Source: Amorphophallus konjac
Taxonomy: Eukaryota > Streptophyta > Magnoliopsida > Alismatales > Araceae
NCBI GenBank assembly: GCA_022559845.1
Contig: CM040125.1
Coordinates: forward strand, 285,124,200 to 285,188,199
Length of the DNA: 64,000 nucleotides
Direction of reading: 5' to 3'
Every line of letters starts with the position of its first letter. Position 1 is the stretch's first letter. This document shows positions 10,341 through 19,852 of the stretch, piece by piece. A program made the position numbers and the translations under genes. The notes under the pieces are model-generated. The model had not been told where the DNA came from and did no database searches. It saw nothing but the letters and a program-made list of their open reading frames with translations.

Positions 10341-13184
10341 ATGCGGAGGCCCTACTCCTTCCCGAGGAGTAAAACCCTAGGGATCTTCGAATGGGCTTGC
10401 TACTATGGCAAGGTTACCCTCCCAAGGCCCAAGAGGCCGCAAGATGCTCGCAGAAGTGGTGACCCTTTGTTCTGTCCGTACCACCAAATACTGGGTCACT
10501 CCATAGAAGACTGCTACGTCTTCAAGGACATTGCTCAAGACTTAATTGAGAAAGATGAGCTCAGAATGGGAGATTACGTGGTAGCTCCACCATGCCCTCA
10601 TGCGACAGGCAACCCCGAAAGAAATATCTGCATGGTGTCGGTCCAGCACCATATTTTTGAAGAGGCAGTGGAGAATGGGCAACCCTGGTCACCGGCAAAG
10701 AACCGGCCCCCGGTGTGGCAATCAATTACTTCGGTCCTTGCTGGAGCCGTCTATGATGATTACCAGGAAGACCCCGGAGAGGTTCTTTGTCTCCCCGCAC
10801 AGGAGGACCCCCCAGAGCCACAACCTGCAAGCCTAGAACAGGGGGATATTAGCAAAGCCTCATTGCCCAATGAGGCAGAGCAGGGTGACATCTATCATGT
10901 CCTTGAAGCAGAAGACGGCGAAGATCAAGATTTCGTCGACTTATTGCCAGCACCGCCAGAAATTGAAGATGGCGGTCAGGCCACAGTAGATGAACTTATC
11001 GAGATTAACCTGGGCACGGAAGGCGACCCCAGGCCGACCTTTCTAAGTGCCCTTCTTCCTCTACAGGAGCGGGAACATTATATCAAGTTGCTGCGAGAGT
11101 TCCGGGACTATTTTGCCTGGAATTATAAGGAGATGCCTGGCCTAAGTCCTGGTTTGACTCAACATGTTCTTGCCATCGACCCCAAGGTTGAGGCGGTGAA
11201 GCAGTCTCCCCGGCGCATGAGACCAGAACTGATACACCAAATTTGTAAAGAAGTTGACAAGCTCATAGATGTTGATTTCATAGCTAAGAATCAGTATACT
11301 ACCTGGCTGGCCAACATTGTGCCGGTGAAGAAGAAGAATGGACAAATCAGGATCTGCGTGGACTTCCGCGACCTGAATAAAGCATGCCCAAAAGATGATT
11401 TCCCGGTGCCCATCACTGAAGTCATGATTGATGCAACCACTGGCCACGAGGTCTTGTCCTTCATGGACAGATCGTCCGGCTATAACCAAATCTGGATAGC
11501 CGAACATGACCGAATTCATACGGCCTTCCTGTCGCCCAAAGGAATATTCCATTACAAAAGAATGCCCTTCGGCCTCAAAAACGCCGGCGCCACCTACCAG
11601 CGGGCGATGACCAAAATATTCGATGAGCTGCTGTACAACAAAGTCGAATGCTACATTGATGACTTGGTCGTCAAGACAAAGAAAAGGGAAGATCACCTGA
11701 AGGACCTTAGAGTCATCTTCGAGAGGCTCTGGCAATACGAGCTGAAGATGAACCCGATGAAGTGTGCCTTCGGCGTCTCCAGCGGGAAGTTCCTCGGCTT
11801 CATTGTCCGATATAGAGGGATCGAGATCGACCCTTTCAAAATAAAAGCCATCCAGGAGCTGCCTCCTTCGAAGGATCTGGGAGAGCTAAGATCCCTGCAG
11901 GGCCGGCTGACCAACATCCGAAGATTTATTTCCAATTTGTCGGGGCGCTGTCAGCCATTCCATAGATTGATGATGAAGAATGCACCTTTTAACTGGAACC
12001 AGGAATGCCAAAAGGCCTTCGATCAGCTGAAGGACTACTTAAGGACCCCGCCTGTGCTGGGGGCACCTATTAAGGGGAGACCGCTTATTCTATACATAGC
12101 CGCCATCGAATGCTCCCTGGGGGCAATGCTCGCTCAGAACAATGATGAGGGGAAGGAGCAGGCCCTCTATTATCTCAGCCGGAGGCTAGTGGGGGCAGAA
12201 GCAAAATACACCCCGATCAAGAAGATCTGTCTTGCCCTGGTCTTCACAGTCAAGAAGCTGAGGCATTGCATGCTCTCCCATGAAGTGAGCCTGACCTCCA
12301 AGGCCGATCCAGTTAAACACATTCTCTCTCAGCCGGTCCTGAAGGGACGTCTCGGCAAGTGGGCCGTGCTGCTAATGGAATTTGATATCACCTACGTGCC
12401 GCAGAAGGCCGTTAAGGGTCAAGCCGTGGCCGAATTCTTTGCAGCACATCCTGTGCCTGAAGATTCCCCATTGGCTATAGAGCTGCCCGAAGATGAAACA
12501 CTGGAGGTGGACCAAGTCCAACAGATCACTTGGTACTTGCACTTCGATGGAGCTTCGAGAACAGAAACGGCCCCGTCCGGACATACAAAAGTACGGGCAG
12601 GGGCCGACATTGTCCTCAAATCCCCCGAGGGAGAAGTATTGCATGCATCTTGCTCCATCAATAAACCTTGCACAAATAATGAGGTGGAGTATGAAGCTCT
12701 GATTATTGGTCTCCAAGTTGCGTTGCAGATGGAGATTAGAATGCTGCAAGTGTTTGGCGATTCGTTACTAGTCGTCAAGCAAGTCCAGGGGCAATTTGAT
12801 GTCCGAAAGCCTGAGCTGCTGCCTTACCATGCTAAAGCGAAGCGGCTCATGGAACAATTCTACCTTATTGAGATAGGCCATGTTTCCCGGGGAGAAAATG
12901 CACAAACCAAGGCACTGGCAAAACTGGCAAGCTCATTAGCACTCCCGCCTGATGGATCTCTTCGCATCTGGGTGGTGAATCAGCGCCAGGTGCCTAGCAT
13001 GATGGAAGAGCCAGAAGAAGAAGAACTAGATGTCGCTGCAGCAGAAGCCGTCGGTCTACCGGACTGGAGGGATTCCCTCATGCAATGGTTTAAATACCAG
13101 CAATTGCCCAAGCAGAGAGAAGAAAAGATCAGGCTGATCAGAACAAAGGACTCTTATGAGGTCCGAAATGGGATCCTATTCTGA
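10341..13184 (+). CDS. pol: TE1 pol: second zinc knuckle, RT, RNase H and archaeal-type RNase H
   Basis: This is the longest intact ORF of TE1 (947 codons). Residues ~40-55 hold another gag-type knuckle (CPYHQILGHSIEDC). The reverse transcriptase spans about 265-440, with RICVDFRDLNKACPKDDFP, FMDRSSGYNQ, MPFGLKNAGATYQRAM and the catalytic YIDD. RNase H follows at about 570-690 (GRPLILYIAAIE, LYYLSRRLVGAEAKYT). A second RNase H, diagnostic of the Tat/Ogre lineage, lies at 730-865 (LHFDGAS, NNEVEYEALIIGL, VFGDSLLVV). Its last acidic residue, usually in an ADALA-type motif, reads TKALA here. The stop at 13182-13184 precedes the integrase finger in the same overall order. Confidence 0.92.
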   Translation: MRRPYSFPRSKTLGIFEWACYYGKVTLPRPKRPQDARRSGDPLFCPYHQILGHSIEDCYVFKDIAQDLIEKDELRMGDYVVAPPCPHATGNPERNICMVSVQHHIFEEAVENGQPWSPAKNRPPVWQSITSVLAGAVYDDYQEDPGEVLCLPAQEDPPEPQPASLEQGDISKASLPNEAEQGDIYHVLEAEDGEDQDFVDLLPAPPEIEDGGQATVDELIEINLGTEGDPRPTFLSALLPLQEREHYIKLLREFRDYFAWNYKEMPGLSPGLTQHVLAIDPKVEAVKQSPRRMRPELIHQICKEVDKLIDVDFIAKNQYTTWLANIVPVKKKNGQIRICVDFRDLNKACPKDDFPVPITEVMIDATTGHEVLSFMDRSSGYNQIWIAEHDRIHTAFLSPKGIFHYKRMPFGLKNAGATYQRAMTKIFDELLYNKVECYIDDLVVKTKKREDHLKDLRVIFERLWQYELKMNPMKCAFGVSSGKFLGFIVRYRGIEIDPFKIKAIQELPPSKDLGELRSLQGRLTNIRRFISNLSGRCQPFHRLMMKNAPFNWNQECQKAFDQLKDYLRTPPVLGAPIKGRPLILYIAAIECSLGAMLAQNNDEGKEQALYYLSRRLVGAEAKYTPIKKICLALVFTVKKLRHCMLSHEVSLTSKADPVKHILSQPVLKGRLGKWAVLLMEFDITYVPQKAVKGQAVAEFFAAHPVPEDSPLAIELPEDETLEVDQVQQITWYLHFDGASRTETAPSGHTKVRAGADIVLKSPEGEVLHASCSINKPCTNNEVEYEALIIGLQVALQMEIRMLQVFGDSLLVVKQVQGQFDVRKPELLPYHAKAKRLMEQFYLIEIGHVSRGENAQTKALAKLASSLALPPDGSLRIWVVNQRQVPSMMEEPEEEELDVAAAEAVGLPDWRDSLMQWFKYQQLPKQREEKIRLIRTKDSYEVRNGILF

Positions 13185-13187
13185 ATT

Positions 13188-13442
13188 ATGGCGGATGCCA
13201 AACGTAAAGTACTCCTGTGGTGCCTATCCACGGAAGAAGCTTGGAGGGTCATGAAAGAAGTCCACGCCGGAACAGCAGGTGCACACCAGGCGGGACCAAA
13301 GATGAAAATTGAAATAAAGAAGCTTGGCTACTACTGGCCAACCATGTTTGATGACTGCTGCAAGTATGCCAAGCCTTGTCAGAAATGCTAGGAGCATGCC
13401 ACAGTACCCAGGAGGCGGCCTGTGCCGCTACATCCGACATTG
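13188..13442 (+). pseudogene. int: TE1 integrase, N-terminal zinc finger (split by TE2)
   Basis: The ORF 13188-13391 encodes the HHCC zinc-binding domain (VHAGTAGAHQ, then GYYWPTMFDDCCKYAKPCQKC spread over about 20 residues). A TAG at 13389-13391 breaks the frame, and readable integrase sequence goes on to the TE2 insertion site at 13443-13447. The core domain resumes at 51832. The gene is therefore cut by a 38.4-kb insertion in addition to nonsense codons. Confidence 0.88.
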
Positions 13443-13447
13443 CCCAG

Positions 13448-15691
13448 TGATGTGACACACCCTTAGACTTAGGCAAACAAGCACATTCGCAATCAAAACG
13501 GGCCAATTTGGGCCGCCGCTCTCTCGTCGCTCACCCAAGCCCGGGGTAACTTGGCAATGCCAAGGTGAAGTTGAGGGGTTGGGCCCTTGCTGGTAGAGGG
13601 CCAGCAAGGCCAATATGGGATTCCTAATGGGTGTGGATGCCCAATTCAAGGGGGCCGACAAAGTGCCAAAGGCACCGGTTGCACTTCTCCCACGGAGATC
13701 ACTCAAGACAATGGGGCTTGAGGATTGGGCTCTCACTCGCATAACCAGCGGAATTAAGAAATAATATTGAAAGACAAGCACTAAATGGAGTGAAGGTTTG
13801 AGCACTTACTCGACCGGTTTTAAGAAACCGGTCCCGGTCGGAGACGAGGGCGAGCGGGGAGGCGAGTGGATCCCCACACGCCGCGTCGGGGTAGCTTGAC
13901 CTGCCCAAACAAGTTACAACACTACACCTCTCACAGGAGGGGGATCTTGGGGTGAGGGTTAAGGGATATTACAACTAAAATTACCTCCACATAGGGAGGG
14001 GCCTTCAGCCGGCCAAGCGGGGAGGGGAAACTAGGATTAAAAGTATTGAACGATGAAGTCACCGGTTCTGCCTGCTCTCTCCGAGCAGGGACAGGTAGTC
14101 GGTGTTGCTGCTGTAGAACTCGCTCAGGAATTTTGATGATGACGAGACCATTGGGGAAATCTTCGTAGCTGGGAAGGGAATGCCTCAGAATTTCTTTAAT
14201 TTCTTCTGGAGACGCTGCTGACCGGGATGGAGGTTTGAACAGAGCATCAGATTCTCGGACCTGCAGTTGCAGACTTCTAACAGCAGATTGCAGAGAACGC
14301 CCTGGCAGCTCCCGACCTCAGAATCAACCACCGTCAGATTCGTTGGAATCGAGGATGAGTCCTCTTCGCAGAAAAACTAACGGGGAAGCTAACTGATGTC
14401 AGAGAAGATTAAGGGATGTAGAACAATGGTGACTGGTCGATGCAGACTGTGGGTAGCAGGACGACGGAGCTGAGGGAGAAAAATGATAACTCCTGCCACT
14501 GGCTGTCGAACAAAATTCTGCTTCTTGATTCTGAACGTAGACAGGGAGAAGAAGAACTTTGCTGAAGAGCTTGTGGGATGATTCCTCCGAGGTTCGTCGT
14601 GGCAGAGCTTATAATCTGGTTCAGGTCCTCAGCCAAGGCAGAACTGCGAAGTTGTGGGAGATTAGACCCCCTGGATGGCTCGGAGATTAGAAGAAGATGA
14701 AACCACTTCTGTCGCGAAGGAGACTGGTAGACGCTTCCGACTATGGCTCTTGGGTCTTCAAACTCGTCCGGAGGAAGTCATGGTGGCCGCTGCAAGTTAC
14801 TGGTTCACCTACAACTCCTGGACCGCGAGTAGCTTCTTTGCCATAGCCTTCAAGTGACCTAAGAAGAAGAAGAGGTGGTAGTATATGGTGAAGGGGTGGA
14901 TGAAGAATGGTGGAGGGGAGGTATGGGAGGTATGGAGGGTGTCAAATGGTGGTGGAGAGGCAGGAGAAAGGGGGGAATGGCGCAAGGAAGAGGGCTGGTT
15001 CAGCTAGAGCGAGAGGGGTGGGGTGTGCAAGGGGTGGTAGAGAATGGAGTGGAGAGGGGCGAACTATCCTAATGGAGATGGGAGAGGGGCGGCCAAGACC
15101 TTGGAGGGAAGGTGGATTTCAAATTTGAAATGGCCTTGGAAGTTGAGGGATTGTGTGGGGAAGGGGGTGATTTTGTGGGAATGGTGAAGATTATATTGGA
15201 ATGTGGAAGGTGGTGTTGGAATGGGGAAGATTCTATCTTGGAACTAGGGGGGGAGTAATGGAGGCTATGGGAAGTGGAGTGGTCTTAATGGAGGTGGTTG
15301 GGGGTTGGAGGTGGTTGGGAGGAGGAAGAGAGAGAGAGAGGGGGGCGAACATCCCTTGGGGTAGAGAGAGAGAAAGAGAGAGAAATAGAGAGAGAGGTAG
15401 AGGGAATCACTCCCAAGGGCTTCTCACCCTAACTAATGGAATCTCTCCAAATTGGACTCAAAATGGCAATTTTCATTCAATGATTCATTACTTTCAAATG
15501 AAGGAAATGGGGCCCTATATATAGGAAACCCACATTTATAATAAGTCCCTTACAAAAGACTCAATGATAAATAACCGAAGGGGTAGGGGGGGTGTTTTGG
15601 GCCAAGCCTGAAGAATTTGGCCCAATAGCACATTACACAATCTAATGACACTCAAACTTGGGAAAATAAATGCAAGACCTAGGGACATGAC
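13448..15691 (-). repeat. TE2 LTR, first part of the copy split by TE3
   Basis: It matches 49437-51690 at a few percent divergence. TE3 interrupts it at 15691/15692 and the remaining 149 bases are at 44116-44264, giving 2393 bp in total. It contains a TATATATA box near 15517 for minus-strand transcription and a GA-rich microsatellite around 15330-15405. ORFs inside are chance frames. Confidence 0.92.
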
Positions 15692-16964
15692 TGTAGACAC
15701 GCCAAAATTGACGCTATGTTGATCAAATCTCATGTCACTATATTGACGCCCTAAAGTGAACTTCAATATATTCATAATATGAAGTTTTTCTATTTTTGTG
15801 TGTTTTTTGGTTTGTTCTTGCATTTTTGTGATTCGCGACCTGAAGAGGGGCGTTATTTTAAAAGTGACCTTACCTAGGGCATGTTCAAAAGAAAGGACGA
15901 CCAAATGTCAGGGCGTCAATTCTTGGTATTATCCAGTTTCAAAATAAATTCCAATACTGATTGGCGTCCTTCCTCAGGGCGTGTTTTCAAGTAACGCCTT
16001 TATCGCAGGCGTTTTCTCATAATTTTCAAATAAAGAAAGTTTTATTGCCAAATTTAAATCCAGGAGTTGACGCCTTTGTCAGGGTCATGTTTTTGAGTAA
16101 CGTCTTGATTTAGGTCGTCAATTTAGGATTTGACACCCTTTTGAAGGTCGTGTTTTATCCTTCAGAGTCGTGTTTGAGTATGCCTTTCCTGAATAGTTCC
16201 TTGCCTCCAATGATCTCCTTGCTCGAATTGGAACTAGAGTCCTGCCTTTGATAATCATTGCCCGTCCTTATCTTCCTAAATCTGTGATTATCTTCGGTTT
16301 AAACCCTATATAAGCATGCTCTGGTCGATCTTGACAGAGGTTACCGAGGTCAGAGATTATACATACGGAGGCTCTCTTCATCTTCTTCCTGTGCGATCCT
16401 TTAGAGCTCTCTGCTTCCTCCTGCTATTTCAGGCGAACCAACAGCATCAACCCCGGTTCCCCTCTACTGTCGTCAGGGACAGCAGGGGTCCTTGCTTATT
16501 TATTTGTGCCTTTTCCATCGGTCATCATCCACTGTTTTCTTTTCTTGCATTAGTATCATATTTCTCCTTTCCCTAACTCTTTAGGGGTTTTAAAACTAAA
16601 AAAGGTGCGCATGTTGTGTTCTCTTTCATCATCATATCATCTATTTGGGATTGATACTGCATTCACTCTTGGCTGATCCATCTTTTCTATTTGTTTGTTC
16701 TTTTTTGCAAGGGTAATCAATAAGGAAAACCCCCTTCATCGACCGGCCGATAGAAGGAGGAGGAAGGAATTCACAATCCATCCCGCATCCCACTTATCAC
16801 CAGGTATTCGCGATCATCTATTTTTATTATTGAGGTAACCCCTCTAGCGATCACTCTCCTTTATAGCACCACGTGCTTTCTTTTGTCCTTATTATCATCT
16901 CCATCCTTTTATATATCTCACATGAGTGGTTTGTTCCACATGTGTGGAGTTATCACGATCCATA
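15692..16964 (+). repeat. TE3 5' LTR
   Basis: It is 1273 bp, the same length as 42838-44110. It contains about ten of the ACGCC/GGCGT inverted-repeat units, the best at 15993-16013 (AACGCC and GGCGTT arms). A TATA box TATATAA lies at 16307-16313 and a pyrimidine-rich R/U5 follows. The final bases read CCATA where the 3' copy has CCACA. Confidence 0.93.
16307..16313 (+). promoter_or_regulatory. TATA box of TE3 5' LTR
   Basis: The sequence CCCTATATAAGC lies about two fifths into the LTR and is conserved at 43453-43459. Transcription would start near 16340. Confidence 0.65.
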
Positions 16965-16967
16965 AAT

Positions 16968-16985
16968 TGGCGACCACGGTGGGAC
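16968..16985 (+). promoter_or_regulatory. TE3 primer binding site
   Basis: The sequence tggcgaccacggtgggac begins three bases after the 5' LTR end. It is similar to, but not the same as, the TE1 site. Confidence 0.75.
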
Positions 16986-17014
16986 TTCCACTATTTTTCT
17001 TTTGATTACCATCT

Positions 17015-17140
17015 CCTATTGGCACCCACGTGTGCCCTTTCCTATTGGCACCCACGTGTGCGCTTTCCCCTTCGGCACCCACGTGTGCCCTTTCCCCTCG
17101 GTACCCACGGTACCCCTCCTTTTGTGCCCCACGGGCACCC
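17015..17140 (+). repeat. TE3 leader: five CCACG-centred hairpins
   Basis: Five units in tandem each have complementary arms around a CCACG-containing centre. Arms are GGCAC/GTGCC at 17021-17036 and 17074-17089, a decayed copy at 17047-17062, GGTACC/GGTACC at 17100-17114 and GTGCCC/GGGCAC at 17124-17138. The arms differ between units but stay complementary. Three units include CACGTG. The units resemble the primer site (tggcgaccacggtgg). Confidence 0.75.
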
Positions 17141-18097
17141 TCCACCGTGCACACTACACACTCCCGCGATCAGCCAGTTTGTGATCTGAATTGACGCCTC
17201 ACCAAGAGGCGCGTTTTAATTTAACACCTTCATCCAGGGCATCTGATTCATGTTTAACGTCTTCTGATAAGGTGTGCTTCATCATATCCCCTGCTTTTAT
17301 TACGCTGTTTTTGGATTCACACCCTGCTCCAGGGCGTCTCTTTATTGCTTAGCGCCTCCCATCAAGGCACGTTTCCAGATTTGACGCCCTCTGGCGAAGG
17401 CATCCTTTTGGCATATAGCGCCTCACACCAAGGCGCATTTTCTCCATTGCCTGTGGGATCCCCAGGGATTCACGACAGTCTCACTGTTGTCTTTTTTGTT
17501 GATAGCGACCGTGGTTAGGTCGTCTCTTTCCTGTGATTTTACAGAACCCTGCTGTCTTTGCTTATTCATGCTGCATTAATTCTTATATTGATTGTTTGGC
17601 TATATTGGTGTGATCTGCATATCTTGGCTTGCATCTTGTGGCATTTGGTTGAGAGACCTCCTCTCTCTACACTAGGATTCCACACACCTCTCTTGGAATC
17701 GGGACAACCCTCCATTGAGCATTACGTCTCTTTGGACCGGAAATCCCTTTTCCAAGACCTCCGTAAGTCCCCGCACCCGTGGATTCCCTCACGGACGCCG
17801 GGCTGGTTGTACCCTTGAAGTACCCGGAGTATAGAGAACCCATCGTTGGTGAAGAGAGAGAAAGAACCTAGTGGACCTGGAAGTCACACTTGGATCCAAA
17901 CTAGATTTCACTTTGCAAAAGGAGTGAATTATTCTGCAAATTAATCCACTCTAATCTTAAGCATAACACTAATTTTTTTTTTTCATCTCAACTTGATTGC
18001 ATAAATTTGGTTGGATTGATTTGCTTAAAGTTTGCTTGGATTGAGTGCTTTTTTGGTGTGATAACCCCTTTCATAAAAGCTTCCCCCCTTCTTAAAC
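17141..18097 (+). other. TE3 untranslated leader with inverted-repeat units
   Basis: No supported gene. Bases 17190-17530 hold about eight ACGCC/GGCGT-type units, for example CGCCTC/GAGGCG at 17195-17211, GCGCCT/AGGCGC at 17418-17436 and CGACC/GGTCG at 17506-17522. Bases 17530-18097 are AT-rich leader ending in the gag start; the ORF at 17558-17818 has no recognisable content. Confidence 0.6.
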
Positions 18098-19576
18098 ATG
18101 AAACTCCGTTCAGGTAAAATCATCAACATGGCAGGCTACGGGTATTCTTATGATGATGAGGATGAGAATGTTTTTGGTCAATATGAAGTCCCCCTCCAAG
18201 ATTCCATTTATCATGAGGGAAATTACCCTCCTCCTCAATCTCATTACCCTCAGGTTCATGTGGTTGATACCACTTCTCAAGAGGTTGTGCCCTCTTCTCA
18301 GACTTTACCCTCCAACACTTCGGGGAACCCTTCCCCATCCTTCAATGTCACGGATTTAATTAATGCTCTATCCCAGTTAGATGATTCCCAGCGGCAGGCA
18401 GTTCAGGCCACTTTGAAAGGGAAGGCTGTTCCCTCTTCATCCTCTAATCCCCCTCCGGCCGAGAGTGGCCATCACCTCACTAATGACCAGGCGGTCTTGC
18501 ACAAACCTCCTTCCCGTCCACCAACGCCCGCTGCAGCTATGCCGTCCCAACAGGCGAGCTACACAGCGGTTAGGCCTCAGTCTCTCCAACCTCCCCGAAT
18601 TCTACGGACGCCTATACCGCATTCTTTCATTCAAAACCCGGCCCCAGTCGAGTCTGATACTAATATTCTACTGCTTCAGAAGTTGGCTAGCATGGAAGAG
18701 CAACTTAAGAAAGTCACTGCGGCCAAGAATGCCCCAAAAATCTCGCTCCCAACACTGCTAGTCTTCCATCTGCCACCATCTGAGATGCCGAATTTTCGGC
18801 GATATAATGGCACTGGCAATCCTTTTATTCATCTGAAGGATTTTATGTACGAGACCACTTTTTGGCAAGACAACAAGGCCTCTTTGGCCTATTTATTTAG
18901 GAGATCTTTAGAGGGGCCAGCTCTTGAGTGGTTCTATTCGTTGGATCCCGCTGATGCCAGCGATTTTGATATTGTTCAAAAGAAGTTCTTGCAGAAGTAT
19001 AGAGACTGGGTCGGACCCTCCCTCTCAGTCACAGATCTGGTTGCAGAAAAAATGAAGCCCGAGGAGGACTTCATCATATTTGCTGATAGGTGGCGTTCAA
19101 TGGCCGAGAAGTTGAAAGACACTTTGGCGGAACAAGAACAAGTTAAGATGATAATTTCCAATGCAACTCCTCAGTTCCGGCACATACTGGCCATGAACAG
19201 ATTAACAACCATGGAAGAGCTCTATGAAAGAGCTCGTTATATTCAGACACAGATGAAGGATTCGCCCATTATGGGCATGTTTGAGCCGAAGCCACGACTA
19301 TTTAAGAAAAGTACAAATGTCAACAACAACGGGCCCACGACCGAGGGCACAATTACAAACGAGCAGGTTGGTGTAGTTGGCCACCCCCACCATCAATCTA
19401 ACCCACGGCCTAACCCACCTCCACCACAAAACCCCCATTTCAACTCCACTCCACAACACCAATTCGCACCCCAACATTCCTTTGCTCCATCGCAAAACCA
19501 AGTGCCCCGCGCTAACCCTCCAGCTCCGCAACAGTACCACCAGGTACCACCACCTACCACCTATGGCCAACAATGA
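18098..19576 (+). CDS. gag: TE3 gag
   Basis: The 492-codon ORF starts MKLRSGKIINMAGYGYSYDD and is acidic and proline-rich to about residue 180. A coiled stretch near 190-210 (LLLQKLASMEEQLKKV) leads into the capsid domain at about 225-400 (EMPNFRRYNGTGNPFIHLKD, LEGPALEWFYSLDPADASDF, KKFLQKYRD). The C-terminus is Asn/Pro/Gln-rich. It ends in TGA 19574-19576, and Gag sequence continues in another frame at 19658, so the gene is split by a stop or indel. Confidence 0.9.
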   Translation: MKLRSGKIINMAGYGYSYDDEDENVFGQYEVPLQDSIYHEGNYPPPQSHYPQVHVVDTTSQEVVPSSQTLPSNTSGNPSPSFNVTDLINALSQLDDSQRQAVQATLKGKAVPSSSSNPPPAESGHHLTNDQAVLHKPPSRPPTPAAAMPSQQASYTAVRPQSLQPPRILRTPIPHSFIQNPAPVESDTNILLLQKLASMEEQLKKVTAAKNAPKISLPTLLVFHLPPSEMPNFRRYNGTGNPFIHLKDFMYETTFWQDNKASLAYLFRRSLEGPALEWFYSLDPADASDFDIVQKKFLQKYRDWVGPSLSVTDLVAEKMKPEEDFIIFADRWRSMAEKLKDTLAEQEQVKMIISNATPQFRHILAMNRLTTMEELYERARYIQTQMKDSPIMGMFEPKPRLFKKSTNVNNNGPTTEGTITNEQVGVVGHPHHQSNPRPNPPPPQNPHFNSTPQHQFAPQHSFAPSQNQVPRANPPAPQQYHQVPPPTTYGQQ

Positions 19577-19657
19577 CAATAGAGACCACCACTTGGCCCC
19601 AAGAGAGCCCACTACCCTCCACTGCCAGAAAGTCTCCCGGATATTTTCAACGCCTTA

Positions 19658-19840
19658 ATGGCCGCCAACTTGCTCATGTTACCAAGGGAAAGAACAGCGT
19701 GGCCCGCTAATGTTGACACATCCCGTTACTGCGCTTTCCATCGCGCACCTGGTCACAACCTTGATCGTTGCTTTCACTTCAGAGATTATATTTATGATCT
19801 AAATGACCAGGGCGGCATCAACTGGGATGAGATAAGGTAG
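19658..19840 (+). CDS. TE3 gag, zinc-knuckle part
   Basis: This 60-codon ORF has a knuckle-like motif CAFHRAPGHNLDRCFHFRDY, homologous in position to the CPYHQ..GH..EC motif of TE1. It belongs to the gag-pro polyprotein and is separated from gag by a frame change between 19576 and 19658. A TAG (19838-19840) separates it from the protease ORF in the same frame region. Confidence 0.75.
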   Translation: MAANLLMLPRERTAWPANVDTSRYCAFHRAPGHNLDRCFHFRDYIYDLNDQGGINWDEIR

Positions 19841-19852
19841 TTTATTGCCACC

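Noticed and set aside
13448..13900. Independent solo LTR or separate small element
   Set aside because: Its partner at 49437, primer site, target duplication and internal genes show it is one end of TE2.
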